Assembly (NCBI GenBank): GCA_034090045.1
Contig: JAXDTI010000003.1
Location: 124,001-188,000 of the forward strand
Direction of reading: 5' to 3'
From: JAXDTI01 sp034090045
GTDB taxonomy: Bacteria; Actinomycetota; Actinomycetes; Actinomycetales; Actinomycetaceae
Length of the DNA stretch: 64,000 nucleotides
Below are positions 7,513 through 16,163 of this stretch, piece by piece. The notes below the pieces were generated by a model. The model saw only the letters and a program-made list of their open reading frames with translations, did no database searches and was not told the origin of the DNA. Numbering within the stretch: position 1 is the stretch's first letter; each line of letters starts with the position of its first letter. The translations under genes were made by a program, and so were the position numbers.

Positions 7513-8874
7513 TCAACCACGCATACGCAGAGGTTTGAAATCGCGGAGCGCCACTCCCTGATAAATCTGGCGCGGACGACCAATCCTGGTAGTCGGATCC
7601 TGCACCATCTCGATGTATTGCGAAATGTATCCCGGCAGCCGTCCCAGCGCGAACAGCGGTGTGAACATCTTCGTCGGGAAACCCATCGCCGAGTAAATCA
7701 GACCGGTATAGAAATCCACGTTCGGGTAGAGTTTACGTTCGATAAAGTACTCGTCGTTGAGCGCGTAGTGCTCCAGCTCCATTGCAATCTCAAGCCGCTC
7801 ATCGGATTTACCGAGCCGATCGAGCACATCGTGAGCTATGGAACGGACAACTGCGGCGCGCGGGTCATAGGACTTGTAGACACGGTGACCAAAGCCCATC
7901 AACCGGATACCAGCGGTCTTGTTCTTCACCTTATTGACAAACTCGGCAACGCTCATTCCGGAATCACGAATCTCGCCGAGCATCCGCAGCGAGGCCTCGT
8001 TGGCGCCGCCGTGGAGCGGACCGGAGAGCGCCCCCAGACCGGAGGAAACCGAGGCGTACATGGTTGCCTGGCTGGAGCCGACCAGGCGCACCGTCGAGGT
8101 GGAGCAGTTCTGTTCATGGTCGGCGTGCAGAATCAGCAGCGTCTCCAAAGCTCGCACAATCGCCGGGTCGATATCATAGGACTCGTAGGGCATCGAGAAA
8201 GTCATGCGCAGGAAGTCCTCCACATAGCTGCGCCGGTTATCCGGGTAGAGCAGCGGCAGACCGGCGGCACGCTTTGCGATATAGGAAATCATGGTGGGCA
8301 TCTTGCCCAGCAGGTTGATCGCCTGCGCGCGCATCTGCTCGGGGTCGGTAACATTCTTTACGGTATCCTCGTAATAGGTTGCCATACCGGCGATACCGCC
8401 CTGAAGAATCGCCATCGGGTGACCGTCAGCGGGGAAAGCGGTAAAGAACGCCTTGAAGTTTTCGTGCAGCAGTCGGTTATCTTTGACTTCGCGCACGAAA
8501 CGTTCCAGTTCACCGGCTGTGGGCAGTTCACCCCATATCAGCAGATAGGCGACCTCCAGGAAAGATGCCTTTTCTGCGAGCTGCTCGATCGGGTATCCAC
8601 GGTAGCGCAGGATGCCTTTCTCACCGTCAATAAAGGTGATATTCGAGGTACAGGATGCCGTGGTGGTGAACCCGGGATCGACAGCATCCAAACCGGTGCT
8701 GGAACGCAGTTTCGTAATATCTAGACCCTCATCACCAACGGATGACTTCACCCGTTTGAGGACGAGTTCCTGACCGTCAACCTTCAGGATGCCGTCACCC
8801 TCGTTAACCTCAACTTTCGGGGCAGCTTTCCTCGCTGCGGTTTTCTTTGTTGCAGATGCAGTTTTAGCAGCCAT
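7513..8874 (-). CDS. gltA: Citrate synthase
   Basis: 453 residues; condenses oxaloacetate and acetyl-CoA into citrate. Catalytic signatures are present: GPLHGGANE (His), GFGHRVYKSYDPRA (His and substrate-binding Arg) and YPNVDFYTG (Asp). The length and N-terminal beta domain fit the bacterial type II family. The first 25 or so residues are rich in Ala, Lys and Thr and look like an added low-complexity tail. The ATG is preceded by GAGGGAAT. It lies 117 bases downstream of fdxA and reads the same way, with its own -10 (TAGAAT at 8936-8941). Confidence 0.96.
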   Translation of the reverse strand: MAAKTASATKKTAARKAAPKVEVNEGDGILKVDGQELVLKRVKSSVGDEGLDITKLRSSTGLDAVDPGFTTTASCTSNITFIDGEKGILRYRGYPIEQLAEKASFLEVAYLLIWGELPTAGELERFVREVKDNRLLHENFKAFFTAFPADGHPMAILQGGIAGMATYYEDTVKNVTDPEQMRAQAINLLGKMPTMISYIAKRAAGLPLLYPDNRRSYVEDFLRMTFSMPYESYDIDPAIVRALETLLILHADHEQNCSTSTVRLVGSSQATMYASVSSGLGALSGPLHGGANEASLRMLGEIRDSGMSVAEFVNKVKNKTAGIRLMGFGHRVYKSYDPRAAVVRSIAHDVLDRLGKSDERLEIAMELEHYALNDEYFIERKLYPNVDFYTGLIYSAMGFPTKMFTPLFALGRLPGYISQYIEMVQDPTTRIGRPRQIYQGVALRDFKPLRMRG

Positions 8875-8935
8875 ATTCCCTCACTTAAAAATCGAAGTAG
8901 TTAAATCGGACGCACTAAAAAGTGACCTAGGTAAC

Positions 8936-8941
8936 ATTCTA
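8936..8941 (-). promoter_or_regulatory. gltA -10 box
   Basis: Minus-strand TAGAAT, 61 bases before the gltA start, in an AT-rich tract containing two GCATTT copies. The -35 is not clear. A small dyad (CTAGG...CCTAG) surrounds it. Confidence 0.45.
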
Positions 8942-8991
8942 GCCTAGAAATGCAAAAAAATGCTAAAGATAAAGCGACGCGCAGGTCAAAC

Positions 8992-9306
8992 TCAGCCCTT
9001 TGGAAGTGCCGCCACCATTTCATCATCATAGTCCTGGGGACCTAGGCCAGATGCGCCACCCGGTGAACCTATCTGAGAGAAGAAATCACGATTAGCGCGA
9101 GCAAAATCAGACCATTGTTCAGGCAGGTCATCCTCATAGAAAATCGCCTCAACTGGGCAGACCGGCTCGCAAGCACCACAGTCCACACACTCATCGGGGT
9201 GGATATAGAGGGTACGTTCTCCCTCATAGATACAATCCACCGGACATTCGTCCACACAGGCGCGGTCTTTGGTATCCACACAGGGCATCGCAATAATGTA
9301 TGCCAT
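8992..9306 (-). CDS. fdxA: 7Fe ferredoxin ([3Fe-4S][4Fe-4S])
   Basis: 104-residue soluble electron carrier. Cysteines are arranged as CVDTKDRACVDECPVDC and CVDCGACEPVCP, the pattern of seven-iron actinobacterial ferredoxins, with the usual acidic C-terminal half. The start MAYIIAMPC is chosen at 9306: AAGGAG lies 5 nt before it, too close to the adjacent ATG at 9309 and far from the longer in-frame start at 9342. It is downstream of the stress-domain membrane protein (42-base gap) and upstream of gltA. It may serve 2-oxoacid oxidoreductases or the hydrogenase; neither partner is shown by context. Confidence 0.93.
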   Translation of the reverse strand: MAYIIAMPCVDTKDRACVDECPVDCIYEGERTLYIHPDECVDCGACEPVCPVEAIFYEDDLPEQWSDFARANRDFFSQIGSPGGASGLGPQDYDDEMVAALPKG

Positions 9307-9348
9307 CATTTCTCCTTTTGTTTCAAGGCCGTCTCGGGCCAATCCGTT

Positions 9349-10752
9349 TTAGTGTCTTTTCTTTGCCCCTGAAAAGAAAGCATTAAGAGTATCCATATCA
9401 GTTTCGGTCACCGGATTTTCAGGCTGGGTGGCCTGCTGAGGTTCAACGTAGTCCGACTTCTGCAGCTCACTTGGGTCGGAATCCACTACCGGCTGCTGCC
9501 CGGTATCGTCAGCGGTGAGATCATCCAATTCGGGGTCAGGGGCGTTTTCCGCCGGGAACTCTACCGGGGGTATCTCACCGGTGCTCAACTCGTCTTCCGA
9601 CCCTGGTGCCTGGAAATGTTCCTCAGCTGGTTGGGGCTGAGAAACCGGATTCGACAGGTGCGAAAAAATGCTGGTACGCATTGGATAGGTATCGGCCTGC
9701 GGTTCGTCTTGTTGTTCTGCCGTTTCTGAGTGCTCAGGCTCCAGAGCGCTTTCAGATTCTTGTTGCACCGTCGTTTCTGAAATCGGCTCTGCGGACTGTT
9801 CAGCTGAGACAATCGGCTCAGCTGTTTCATCCGGGGTCTCCTGGGTGGTATCTTCAATCGAGTAGAAAGACCCCCGTTCGGGTTGCGATAAAGCCTCCTG
9901 AGGTTCCTCCTGATACTCAAATATCGGAGCGTTGAAAGCCGCTGTATCGTCTGCTGTCTGCTCAGCCCGGTGTTCAAGTTGCACTTCGGGCAATAATTTG
10001 ACCGGCTGCGGGGGTTCAGGCTGTTCAACTGGAGCTAATGCGACACTCGGTTCAGCGAGCTCAATAGGCGAAACCGGTCGGTGAATGATTTGAGCATCAG
10101 TTTGGGCAGCGACACGGGCCGCCTTTTCTTCGGGCGAGAGACGAACCCCGAAACGCGGCTGCTCATCGGGTCGCGAACCAAACTCGCTGGCTTTCCCGTC
10201 AGCGGGAGCCACCCCCTCGGGTCCAACAATTTGGGGAGCAGCCGGAATGTCGGGTGCCTCCTTACCACCTTTACCGCGCTGTTGTCGCGGATCCGAACCG
10301 GCGAGAATCCGCTCAGCTTCACTGTAGTCCCCGATAGTAACGACCCGATAGGTGCGCGCCGCAACATTCCGAATACTGACATATCCGCTGCGTGAAGAAG
10401 AGGTGACGAAAACCAGTAACCTGAAAATAATCATTAGCAGGCTGAAGAACGCGACCGAAATCACCAGCAAGAGCACGGAGGGAATATTCGTGAAAATAAA
10501 AGTGGAGATGAGTCCAATCAGCAGCCCGAACCACACACCGGAAAGCAGTGCAGATCCGATTACACGCCACACGGATAGCGCCCCGGTCACCTGCTCGACC
10601 AGCGTTAAATCATCGCCCACAATAGCCAGTTGATGAGCCGGATACTTCCCGGCAATCAGCTTGTTCACTGCGGCTTCCGCAGCCGCGTAGCTGTTAAAAC
10701 TGCCGAGGGTTCTGCCACGTGGGATCTCAACATCGTAATGGTTTTCACGCAT
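9349..10752 (-). CDS. Stress-protein-domain membrane protein with long acidic tail
   Basis: 467 residues. The first 170 match the general-stress-protein 17M type domain of actinobacteria: GSFNSYAAAEAAVNKLI, then AIVGDDLTLVEQVTG, followed by two hydrophobic segments at about residues 64-90 and 92-116 and a return to YRVVTIGDYSEAERIL. The remaining 300 residues are a low-complexity Glu/Pro/Gln/Ser-rich tail with no recognisable domain. Function is unknown. A homologue next to mrp is common in actinobacteria, and here it is divergent from mrp with 77 bases between. The start at 10752 is preceded by TAGGAAT. Confidence 0.75.
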   Translation of the reverse strand: MRENHYDVEIPRGRTLGSFNSYAAAEAAVNKLIAGKYPAHQLAIVGDDLTLVEQVTGALSVWRVIGSALLSGVWFGLLIGLISTFIFTNIPSVLLLVISVAFFSLLMIIFRLLVFVTSSSRSGYVSIRNVAARTYRVVTIGDYSEAERILAGSDPRQQRGKGGKEAPDIPAAPQIVGPEGVAPADGKASEFGSRPDEQPRFGVRLSPEEKAARVAAQTDAQIIHRPVSPIELAEPSVALAPVEQPEPPQPVKLLPEVQLEHRAEQTADDTAAFNAPIFEYQEEPQEALSQPERGSFYSIEDTTQETPDETAEPIVSAEQSAEPISETTVQQESESALEPEHSETAEQQDEPQADTYPMRTSIFSHLSNPVSQPQPAEEHFQAPGSEDELSTGEIPPVEFPAENAPDPELDDLTADDTGQQPVVDSDPSELQKSDYVEPQQATQPENPVTETDMDTLNAFFSGAKKRH

Positions 10753-10816
10753 ATTCCTATTGTGTCACAGTCCCGCCCTCCTCTCAGCTCTCACTGGCGA
10801 CCCCCAGACACCCCGC

Positions 10817-10822
10817 TAGAAT
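10817..10822 (+). promoter_or_regulatory. mrp -10 box, leaderless spacing
   Basis: TAGAAT followed by exactly 7 nt and the ATG at 10830. No Shine-Dalgarno sequence exists, and the in-frame ATG at 10821 falls inside the -10, which argues for the downstream start. A weak -35 (CTGGCG, 10794-10799) lies 17 nt upstream. Confidence 0.65.
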
Positions 10823-10829
10823 GGTAGCC

Positions 10830-11948
10830 ATGACTGAATTGACAAAAGAACAGGTTACGGAAGCCCTCGAAAAAGTTATTGACCCGGAAATCGGTCGGCC
10901 AATCAGCGAGCTCAACATGATTGGTGAAATCGAGATCACCGACACTGAATTGCGTGTCCAGATCCTGCTCACCATTGCCGGCTGTCCAATGCGCGGCGAT
11001 ATAGAAGCCCAGGCACGTCGAGCATTGAACGAGGTAAAGGGTGAGCGAGAACTGGTACTGACAATGACCCCGATGACCGATGAGCAGCGCAGCGAACTAC
11101 GAGAGAAACTCTCCGGACCGACCCGCGAAAACCCCTTTACCAAACCCGGGTCACTGACCCGCATATATGCGATAACTTCCGGTAAAGGCGGGGTGGGCAA
11201 GTCTTCGATAACCACAAACCTGGCTGCCGCTATGGCTGCCCAGGGACTCAAGGTTGGGGTGCTGGATGCCGATATTTACGGTTTTTCAATACCGAGGATG
11301 CTGGGTGTGGAAAACGCCCCCACAATTATTGACGGGATGATTGTTCCGCCACTGGCTCACGGAGTAAAAGTCATCTCCATCGGTATGTTTGTGCCTGAGG
11401 GGGAGCCTGTCGTGTGGCGTGGCCCGATGCTGCATCGGGCGTTACAGCAGTTCCTGACGGATGTTCATTGGGGAGATCTCGATGCTCTGCTGCTCGATCT
11501 GCCACCGGGAACCGGGGATGTCGCAATCTCGCTTGCGGGGCTGCTACCGGACTCTGAAATCATAGTAGTGACCACCCCGCAGGTGGCAGCGGCGGAGGTA
11601 GCTGGACGTGCCGGCGCTATCGCCGCACAAACGCATCAGCGAGTGCTCGGAGTTATCGAAAACATGTCCTATCTGCCCGGACCGGATGGCACTCGTGTTG
11701 AACTCTTCGGTTCCGGTGGTGGCGAGCAGGTATCCAATGAACTCAGCGAACTACTGGGATATCAGGTTCCGCTGCTCGGCATGGTGCCGATTGATATTGC
11801 GCTTCGACAGGGAGCCGATAGCGGTCAACCGGCAGCCACAGCCAGCGGGGATTCCGAGTCCGGCAGAACACTCACCGAGATTGCCCAACAGCTCGCGAAA
11901 CGCGCTCGCGGTTTAGCGGGGCGCCAACTCGGCGTGCAACCCCTGTGA
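10830..11948 (+). CDS. mrp: Mrp/ApbC-type P-loop Fe-S cluster carrier ATPase
   Basis: 372-residue ParA-superfamily ATPase that carries Fe-S clusters to apoproteins. It has an N-terminal MIP18/DUF59 domain (residues 1-90, with the GCPMRGDIE cysteine) and a deviant Walker A motif, GKGGVGKSS. DADIYGFSIPRMLG and LLLDLPPGTGDV follow. The CxxC pair that many Mrp proteins carry after IENMSY is absent: this one reads IENMSYLPGPDGTRVELFGSGGG-like residues, as in other actinobacteria. Start 10830 is chosen from the promoter spacing. An O-methyltransferase follows 70 bases downstream. Confidence 0.92.
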   Translation: MTELTKEQVTEALEKVIDPEIGRPISELNMIGEIEITDTELRVQILLTIAGCPMRGDIEAQARRALNEVKGERELVLTMTPMTDEQRSELREKLSGPTRENPFTKPGSLTRIYAITSGKGGVGKSSITTNLAAAMAAQGLKVGVLDADIYGFSIPRMLGVENAPTIIDGMIVPPLAHGVKVISIGMFVPEGEPVVWRGPMLHRALQQFLTDVHWGDLDALLLDLPPGTGDVAISLAGLLPDSEIIVVTTPQVAAAEVAGRAGAIAAQTHQRVLGVIENMSYLPGPDGTRVELFGSGGGEQVSNELSELLGYQVPLLGMVPIDIALRQGADSGQPAATASGDSESGRTLTEIAQQLAKRARGLAGRQLGVQPL

Positions 11949-12018
11949 GTGCCGCGCGTAGGTGCATATAGAGCCGATACTACTTGTTAAAATGGCTCAT
12001 ATTAGTGAAGGAGCCGTT

Positions 12019-12645
12019 ATGGATAAAGCTGTTTCCTGGAACTGGGCCGAACAGATGGTTACCGAAGATGAAGTGACCGGTAGGGCTCGTGAACGCGGTG
12101 AAGAACTCGGATCCCATCCGCTCTCCCCCGCAACCGGTGCGGCGCTACGGATGCTGAGTGCTTCTCTCGGGGCGCGCGCCGTGCTTGAAATAGGCACCGG
12201 CACAGGGGTTTCCGGTCTGTGGCTGCTAGCCGGTATGCCAGCCGATGGGGTACTCACCACGATTGAGTCTGAAGCGGAATACGCGCAGGCGGCACGGACT
12301 GCTTTCCGGGAGGCCAAACTTACTGGAGGTCGGACACGTGTCATAAACGATCGGGCACTCGACGTGCTGCCCAGAATGGCTACCGGAGCCTATGACCTGG
12401 TGGTTTGTGATGGAGATCCGGCAGAGACTACAGCCTATCTGGCACAGGCAAGGCGAGTTCTGCGTCCCGGAGGTGCGATAGCGGTTGTTCATGCGCTATT
12501 GGCAGACCAGGTTTCAGATCCGGCACGCCGCGACCCGGAAACAGTGGCAATGCGTCAGGCGATTATTGAACTCTACTCGGATGAAAACCTGCTGGTAACT
12601 ACACTCACCTGCGGAGACGGTCTGGCTGTAGTCAACCCGCTGTAG
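12019..12645 (+). CDS. SAM-dependent O-methyltransferase
   Basis: 208 residues of the class I methyltransferase fold, family 3 O-methyltransferases. The SAM-binding motif VLEIGTGTGVSGLWL is near residues 56-70, with an acidic residue at the end of the next strand (TTIESE) and the motif YDLVVCDGDP. The substrate is unknown; in actinobacteria this gene sits near sigE/mrp, as here. The start at 12019 has GAAGGAG 5 nt upstream and matches the family length, so the longer frame from 11962 is rejected. It is convergent with the thioredoxin-like gene, leaving 17 bases. Confidence 0.87.
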   Translation: MDKAVSWNWAEQMVTEDEVTGRARERGEELGSHPLSPATGAALRMLSASLGARAVLEIGTGTGVSGLWLLAGMPADGVLTTIESEAEYAQAARTAFREAKLTGGRTRVINDRALDVLPRMATGAYDLVVCDGDPAETTAYLAQARRVLRPGGAIAVVHALLADQVSDPARRDPETVAMRQAIIELYSDENLLVTTLTCGDGLAVVNPL

Positions 12646-12662
12646 CGCAGGCGCAATAGAGT

Positions 12663-13559
12663 TCAAAACATCAAACTGGCCAGTGCTCGGCGAGCACGCT
12701 TCACGGCATCATCATCAGCGGCAATTTGGAACAAGTCAAGCAGCCTGGCGCGATAGCGATCCTGCTCACCATCATTGCGAGCCACCGCGTCGAGTAGCAC
12801 CTCAAAAGCCGCACCCTCATTACCGTTATTCATAAACTGATCCGCTATTACCAGCGGATTGGTTTGTGGCATAGCGAAATTGGCTATCGCGTCAGCATCC
12901 GAACAGGTTTCTTGATTAACGCCACATTCCTGTGTCTTCTGCTCGATATCCAGGCGTTGCTGAAAACGAACCTGGGCGAGCAACTGCCGATATTTTCCAG
13001 GATTGTTTCGCTCGGCTTTTTCCACAATCTCGACTGCCTTGAAATAGTTTCCAGATTCGATCTGTTCCCCAGCCTGCTGCTCAACCTCGTCAACCGGTTC
13101 AGCAATCGGCTCGCCACTATTGAGCGTTCCGGTGACTCCACGTTCAGCCGCGACCTTCAGCACCTCGTCGAGAACCTGTTTCACCTGTGCTTTCGGCAGC
13201 GCTCCTGTAAAAAGCTGGAGGGGTGCCCCACCGATGAGTGCAGCAACGGTCGGAATGGATTGTGCCCTGAAAACCTGAGCCAACATTTGGTTGTCATCCA
13301 CATTGACTTTAGCCAGAAGCATCCTGCCGGCGTATTCACCGACCAAATTTTCGAGTACCGGCCCTAACTGCCGACAGGGAGCACACCAGGGTGCCCATAA
13401 ATCGACTATTACTGGAACTGTTTTAGACGTCTGGACGACCTGTTCGAATCCCGCCTCATCAACGTTTATAACCAGGGACGCTACCGGCTCGGCAGCAGCG
13501 GTTTGAGCGGCTTGAGCAGGAGCCTTACTCAAATCAACCGCACCAGTTTCATCAGCCAT
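12663..13559 (-). CDS. YbbN-like thioredoxin/TPR co-chaperone
   Basis: 298 residues: a 25-residue Ala-rich leader, a thioredoxin domain with WCAPC (Cys59, Cys62), then a helical TPR-like C-terminal half (CPM-poor, with two helical hairpins) typical of YbbN/CnoX-type proteins. These hold unfolding or oxidised clients for refolding. Both active-site cysteines are present, unlike E. coli YbbN, so redox activity is likely. The start at 13559 has GAAGTGAG upstream; a GTG at 13568 is the alternative. It lies 39 bases downstream of the lipoprotein gene on the same strand. Confidence 0.85.
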   Translation of the reverse strand: MADETGAVDLSKAPAQAAQTAAAEPVASLVINVDEAGFEQVVQTSKTVPVIVDLWAPWCAPCRQLGPVLENLVGEYAGRMLLAKVNVDDNQMLAQVFRAQSIPTVAALIGGAPLQLFTGALPKAQVKQVLDEVLKVAAERGVTGTLNSGEPIAEPVDEVEQQAGEQIESGNYFKAVEIVEKAERNNPGKYRQLLAQVRFQQRLDIEQKTQECGVNQETCSDADAIANFAMPQTNPLVIADQFMNNGNEGAAFEVLLDAVARNDGEQDRYRARLLDLFQIAADDDAVKRARRALASLMF

Positions 13560-13598
13560 TAAACTCACTTCTCTTTCGCAGCTATTGTGAAAAAACTG

Positions 13599-14612
13599 TC
13601 AGGACTTACTTGCCGAGGTGATTATTCGTTCACCGGCTACCGCTTGGGCTTTCGAATCCCCACCCGCCTCGGGGATGACGATTGCGACAGTCACGGTACT
13701 CTTCCAGGTCGCAGACCCGCTAAATTTGCCGCCGTCACCGAGAAGCGGGGCGAGCTGAGCCAGTGTGATCGGTCGGGTCGTGGAGGCGGCCTTTACCGTG
13801 ACAGTGTAATTGAAAGAACCTATAGCCAAAACCGAGCCTTTTACCAGCTCAATCGCGATCGTGTCATCGAGCGGTTTTAGCTCTGCGCTAACCTCACCGT
13901 TGTCTCCGATATCTGTGCGGAGTTTCGACAGCTCATCGCGAATCTGTTTCATCAACTCATCTTCGGTGAACTTGGCGGCATCGGCGTGCTTGGAATCCAT
14001 AACCACACCACCCCAGGAGACGACCGCGTCCTTTGGCGCGAGAATCCTGGAGCCGACCCTGGTGACATCAACTATCGGGGAACCCTTTTCGACTACAGCG
14101 GTTGCCGGAACATTGGCTCCTGGGAAAACCCCCGCCCAAGAGTCCAAACGATAGGGTGCAGCTGCCTCGGACTGCCGCACCACCAGCAGATAGGGAACCT
14201 GATTACCCTCCGTTTTTGTAAAGGCGACAATCGCCCGTGGCCAGTCCAGAGAGGAGGTGACAGTCACGGATTGCATCTCTTGCGGGAATGTCGTCAGCTT
14301 GAACCCGCTGTCCTTTGCTGCCTGCGTATACTCCCCGGTACGCATCGCTAAAGCCGCCCCGGAAACTCGCGTTTTCAAAGCATCAGCTTTCCGGGATTTA
14401 TCGGCGTTTGCCAAGGTTTGTGCAACCTCAGTCAAAACCTGGTCAACCTGCGCTGAATTCAAGGCAGGATAGGGGGTTTCTTTAACCTGCGGAACCTCGG
14501 CAACTGTCTGCCCCGAACAGGCTGAGAGCCCCCCGACAGAGAGTACGGTAACCGTGCCCACCAGCAGTCCACGAACAATTTTTCTTCTCACATTATTCAT
14601 CGGAGGTACCAT
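13599..14612 (-). CDS. Predicted lipoprotein of unknown function
   Basis: 337 residues. A positively charged N-terminus (NNVRRK) and hydrophobic stretch lead to the lipobox LSAC (Cys32), so the protein should be anchored on the outer face of the membrane. The remaining 300 residues alternate beta-rich segments (for example AVVSWGGVVM, SFNYTVTVKA, ATWKSTVTVAIVIP) and one helical region around ADAAKFTEDELMKQIRDELSKL. I recognise no family. The start at 14612 is supported by TAGGGA upstream; an in-frame ATG at 14600 is possible. It overlaps the 3' end of the two-TM protein gene, implying co-translation. Confidence 0.8.
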   Translation of the reverse strand: MVPPMNNVRRKIVRGLLVGTVTVLSVGGLSACSGQTVAEVPQVKETPYPALNSAQVDQVLTEVAQTLANADKSRKADALKTRVSGAALAMRTGEYTQAAKDSGFKLTTFPQEMQSVTVTSSLDWPRAIVAFTKTEGNQVPYLLVVRQSEAAAPYRLDSWAGVFPGANVPATAVVEKGSPIVDVTRVGSRILAPKDAVVSWGGVVMDSKHADAAKFTEDELMKQIRDELSKLRTDIGDNGEVSAELKPLDDTIAIELVKGSVLAIGSFNYTVTVKAASTTRPITLAQLAPLLGDGGKFSGSATWKSTVTVAIVIPEAGGDSKAQAVAGERIITSASKS

Positions 14613-15975
14613 TCCGTTCCCTACTGAAAAGCCCCTCTTTGCGCATCCATTCTCCGGTGAAATCTTCAAGTTTGAACTCTCCATCGTCACTTTCGTTGAC
14701 ACTGGGGGTCACCTGCGGGGCAGGCTGCGCCTCAGACCTCTGATTCGGAGCTGCGGAATCCAGTTCGGCGCGCAGCAGCTTCTCGATGTCGCTCAAACCG
14801 GGCGACTCTGTTTCTTGCCGCTGCGGAACATCGAAATCGGTTGCGGCAGGCGAGTCGGTATCTGTGGTATTGCCTGTCTGCTCTCCGGAATGGGCATCGT
14901 TGGTTGCCTCCGTCTCCGAGACGGTATCCGGTATCGACGCTGTCTTCGCTGTCGGAATATCGGGGGTCGAACTAGCGGAGCTTTCTTCCTCACCGTCATC
15001 AGGAACAGCCGTTTTTGGTCGTTCCTTTACTGTCGGCATCAAACCGGTCGGATACTCGACACCGTCTACTTCAATGGTTGCCATCCCCTGCTTACGGGCC
15101 TCCCGCAGCACCTTTCGGCTCGGGAGCGCGCCAACAGCTGTGTCCACCTCAGCGGGAGCTTCAGCAGCTGGTTTCACAACCGGCATCAATCCGGTTTGGA
15201 ACTCTACACCGTCAACAACGAGCACATTCTCACCCCGGTTACGGGCCTCCCGTAGGGAGCGCCGTGATGGCACCTCTCCAGTTATCGGGGCTGCCTGGCT
15301 CGGATCGACTTCAGGTATTGTTTCGGGCATCTCTTCGCGGGAGCGTTCAACAGCTCGTTTCACGAAGAAAACCGCGAGAGCCGCGATAGCCAGCAGGATC
15401 GCTAAAACCAACAGTACCGGGAACCAAGGGTTCGAGCGGGGCACACTCCAACGCAGCGTCAGCGACACCGAACCGGATTCGGAATAGGCGACCACCGAAT
15501 AGTCACTGTCCTGTACCGGAATCTTCAGGGTAGCGGAACCGGAGCCGCTCTCCTGCATTAGCCACATATCAGATTGCGGATTACGGGGCAGAACCTCGGT
15601 GCCCTCTTTCACCTTAGGAGCGGTCTTTACATCGCCCTTTAGGGTTTCGATATCGCTCAAACCAGTGATTTCTGTATAGGAGCCGCTCGCTGCCCAGGCT
15701 CTCGCATCTGTGGGACGAGCCAGCATCACAGATACGTTTCCGCTGCCAATCGCCGAGGCGGTGATCTCGGAATCGTACAGACCGAGAACCCCGTGGCGAG
15801 TAATACTCACCTGTTGGCGGGTCTGCTGATCCTGGGAGGCAACTATCTGGCTTCCGGGGTGCCACCAGGTTACAGCACCGATAGCCAGCACCAACATCAC
15901 CAACGCCAGTGCCGCGAGAATCACGGCAACCAGGTTCTTTTTTATAAAACTCGACACGGAATCTACCCCCAGCAT
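14593..15975 (-). CDS. Two-TM envelope protein with duplicated cytoplasmic motif, unknown function
   Basis: 460 residues. TM1 is at about 15-36 and TM2 at about 184-205, with a beta-rich domain between them that should face outside. The C-terminal 255 residues should be cytoplasmic. They begin with two copies of a 33-residue unit (236-268 and 285-317): PSR-x-x-LREAR-x-x-G, then VDGVE-x-x-TGLMP-x-VK. The rest is acidic, low-complexity sequence. I recognise no family. The ATG at 15975 has AAAGGAG 9 nt upstream, better than the longer frame from 16023. It forms a pair with the downstream lipoprotein (overlapping genes) and is divergent from the DivIVA-like gene. Confidence 0.8.
   Translation of the reverse strand: MLGVDSVSSFIKKNLVAVILAALALVMLVLAIGAVTWWHPGSQIVASQDQQTRQQVSITRHGVLGLYDSEITASAIGSGNVSVMLARPTDARAWAASGSYTEITGLSDIETLKGDVKTAPKVKEGTEVLPRNPQSDMWLMQESGSGSATLKIPVQDSDYSVVAYSESGSVSLTLRWSVPRSNPWFPVLLVLAILLAIAALAVFFVKRAVERSREEMPETIPEVDPSQAAPITGEVPSRRSLREARNRGENVLVVDGVEFQTGLMPVVKPAAEAPAEVDTAVGALPSRKVLREARKQGMATIEVDGVEYPTGLMPTVKERPKTAVPDDGEEESSASSTPDIPTAKTASIPDTVSETEATNDAHSGEQTGNTTDTDSPAATDFDVPQRQETESPGLSDIEKLLRAELDSAAPNQRSEAQPAPQVTPSVNESDDGEFKLEDFTGEWMRKEGLFSRERNGTSDE
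15025..15270 (-). repeat. Tandem 33-residue protein repeat
   Basis: Two coding copies (15172-15270 and 15025-15123) of the PSR..LREAR..G...VDGVE..TGLMP.VK unit, separated by a 16-residue Ala/Glu-rich linker. About 20 of 33 residues agree between copies, so the duplication is real but old. Confidence 0.8.
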
Positions 15976-16163
15976 TATTAAGCTCTCCTTTGATTGTAAA
16001 GGTTGTGGACTGATTGATTCCATCTCGGCGTGCCTTTTTGTGTTTGAAGTGGTTCATTAGTTATCAAAACTTGGAATAATAGTCCCTGAAAAGGTACGGT
16101 TGAAGAGTATGCCGCGGTACGCGGAGCAATCGCACGAGCAAACCACTCAAGAGAGGAATCGCT

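Noticed and set aside
7459..8724. 421-codon plus-strand open frame opposite gltA
   Set aside because: It is antisense to a clear citrate synthase gene, has no family features, and is explained by the codon structure of the real gene.
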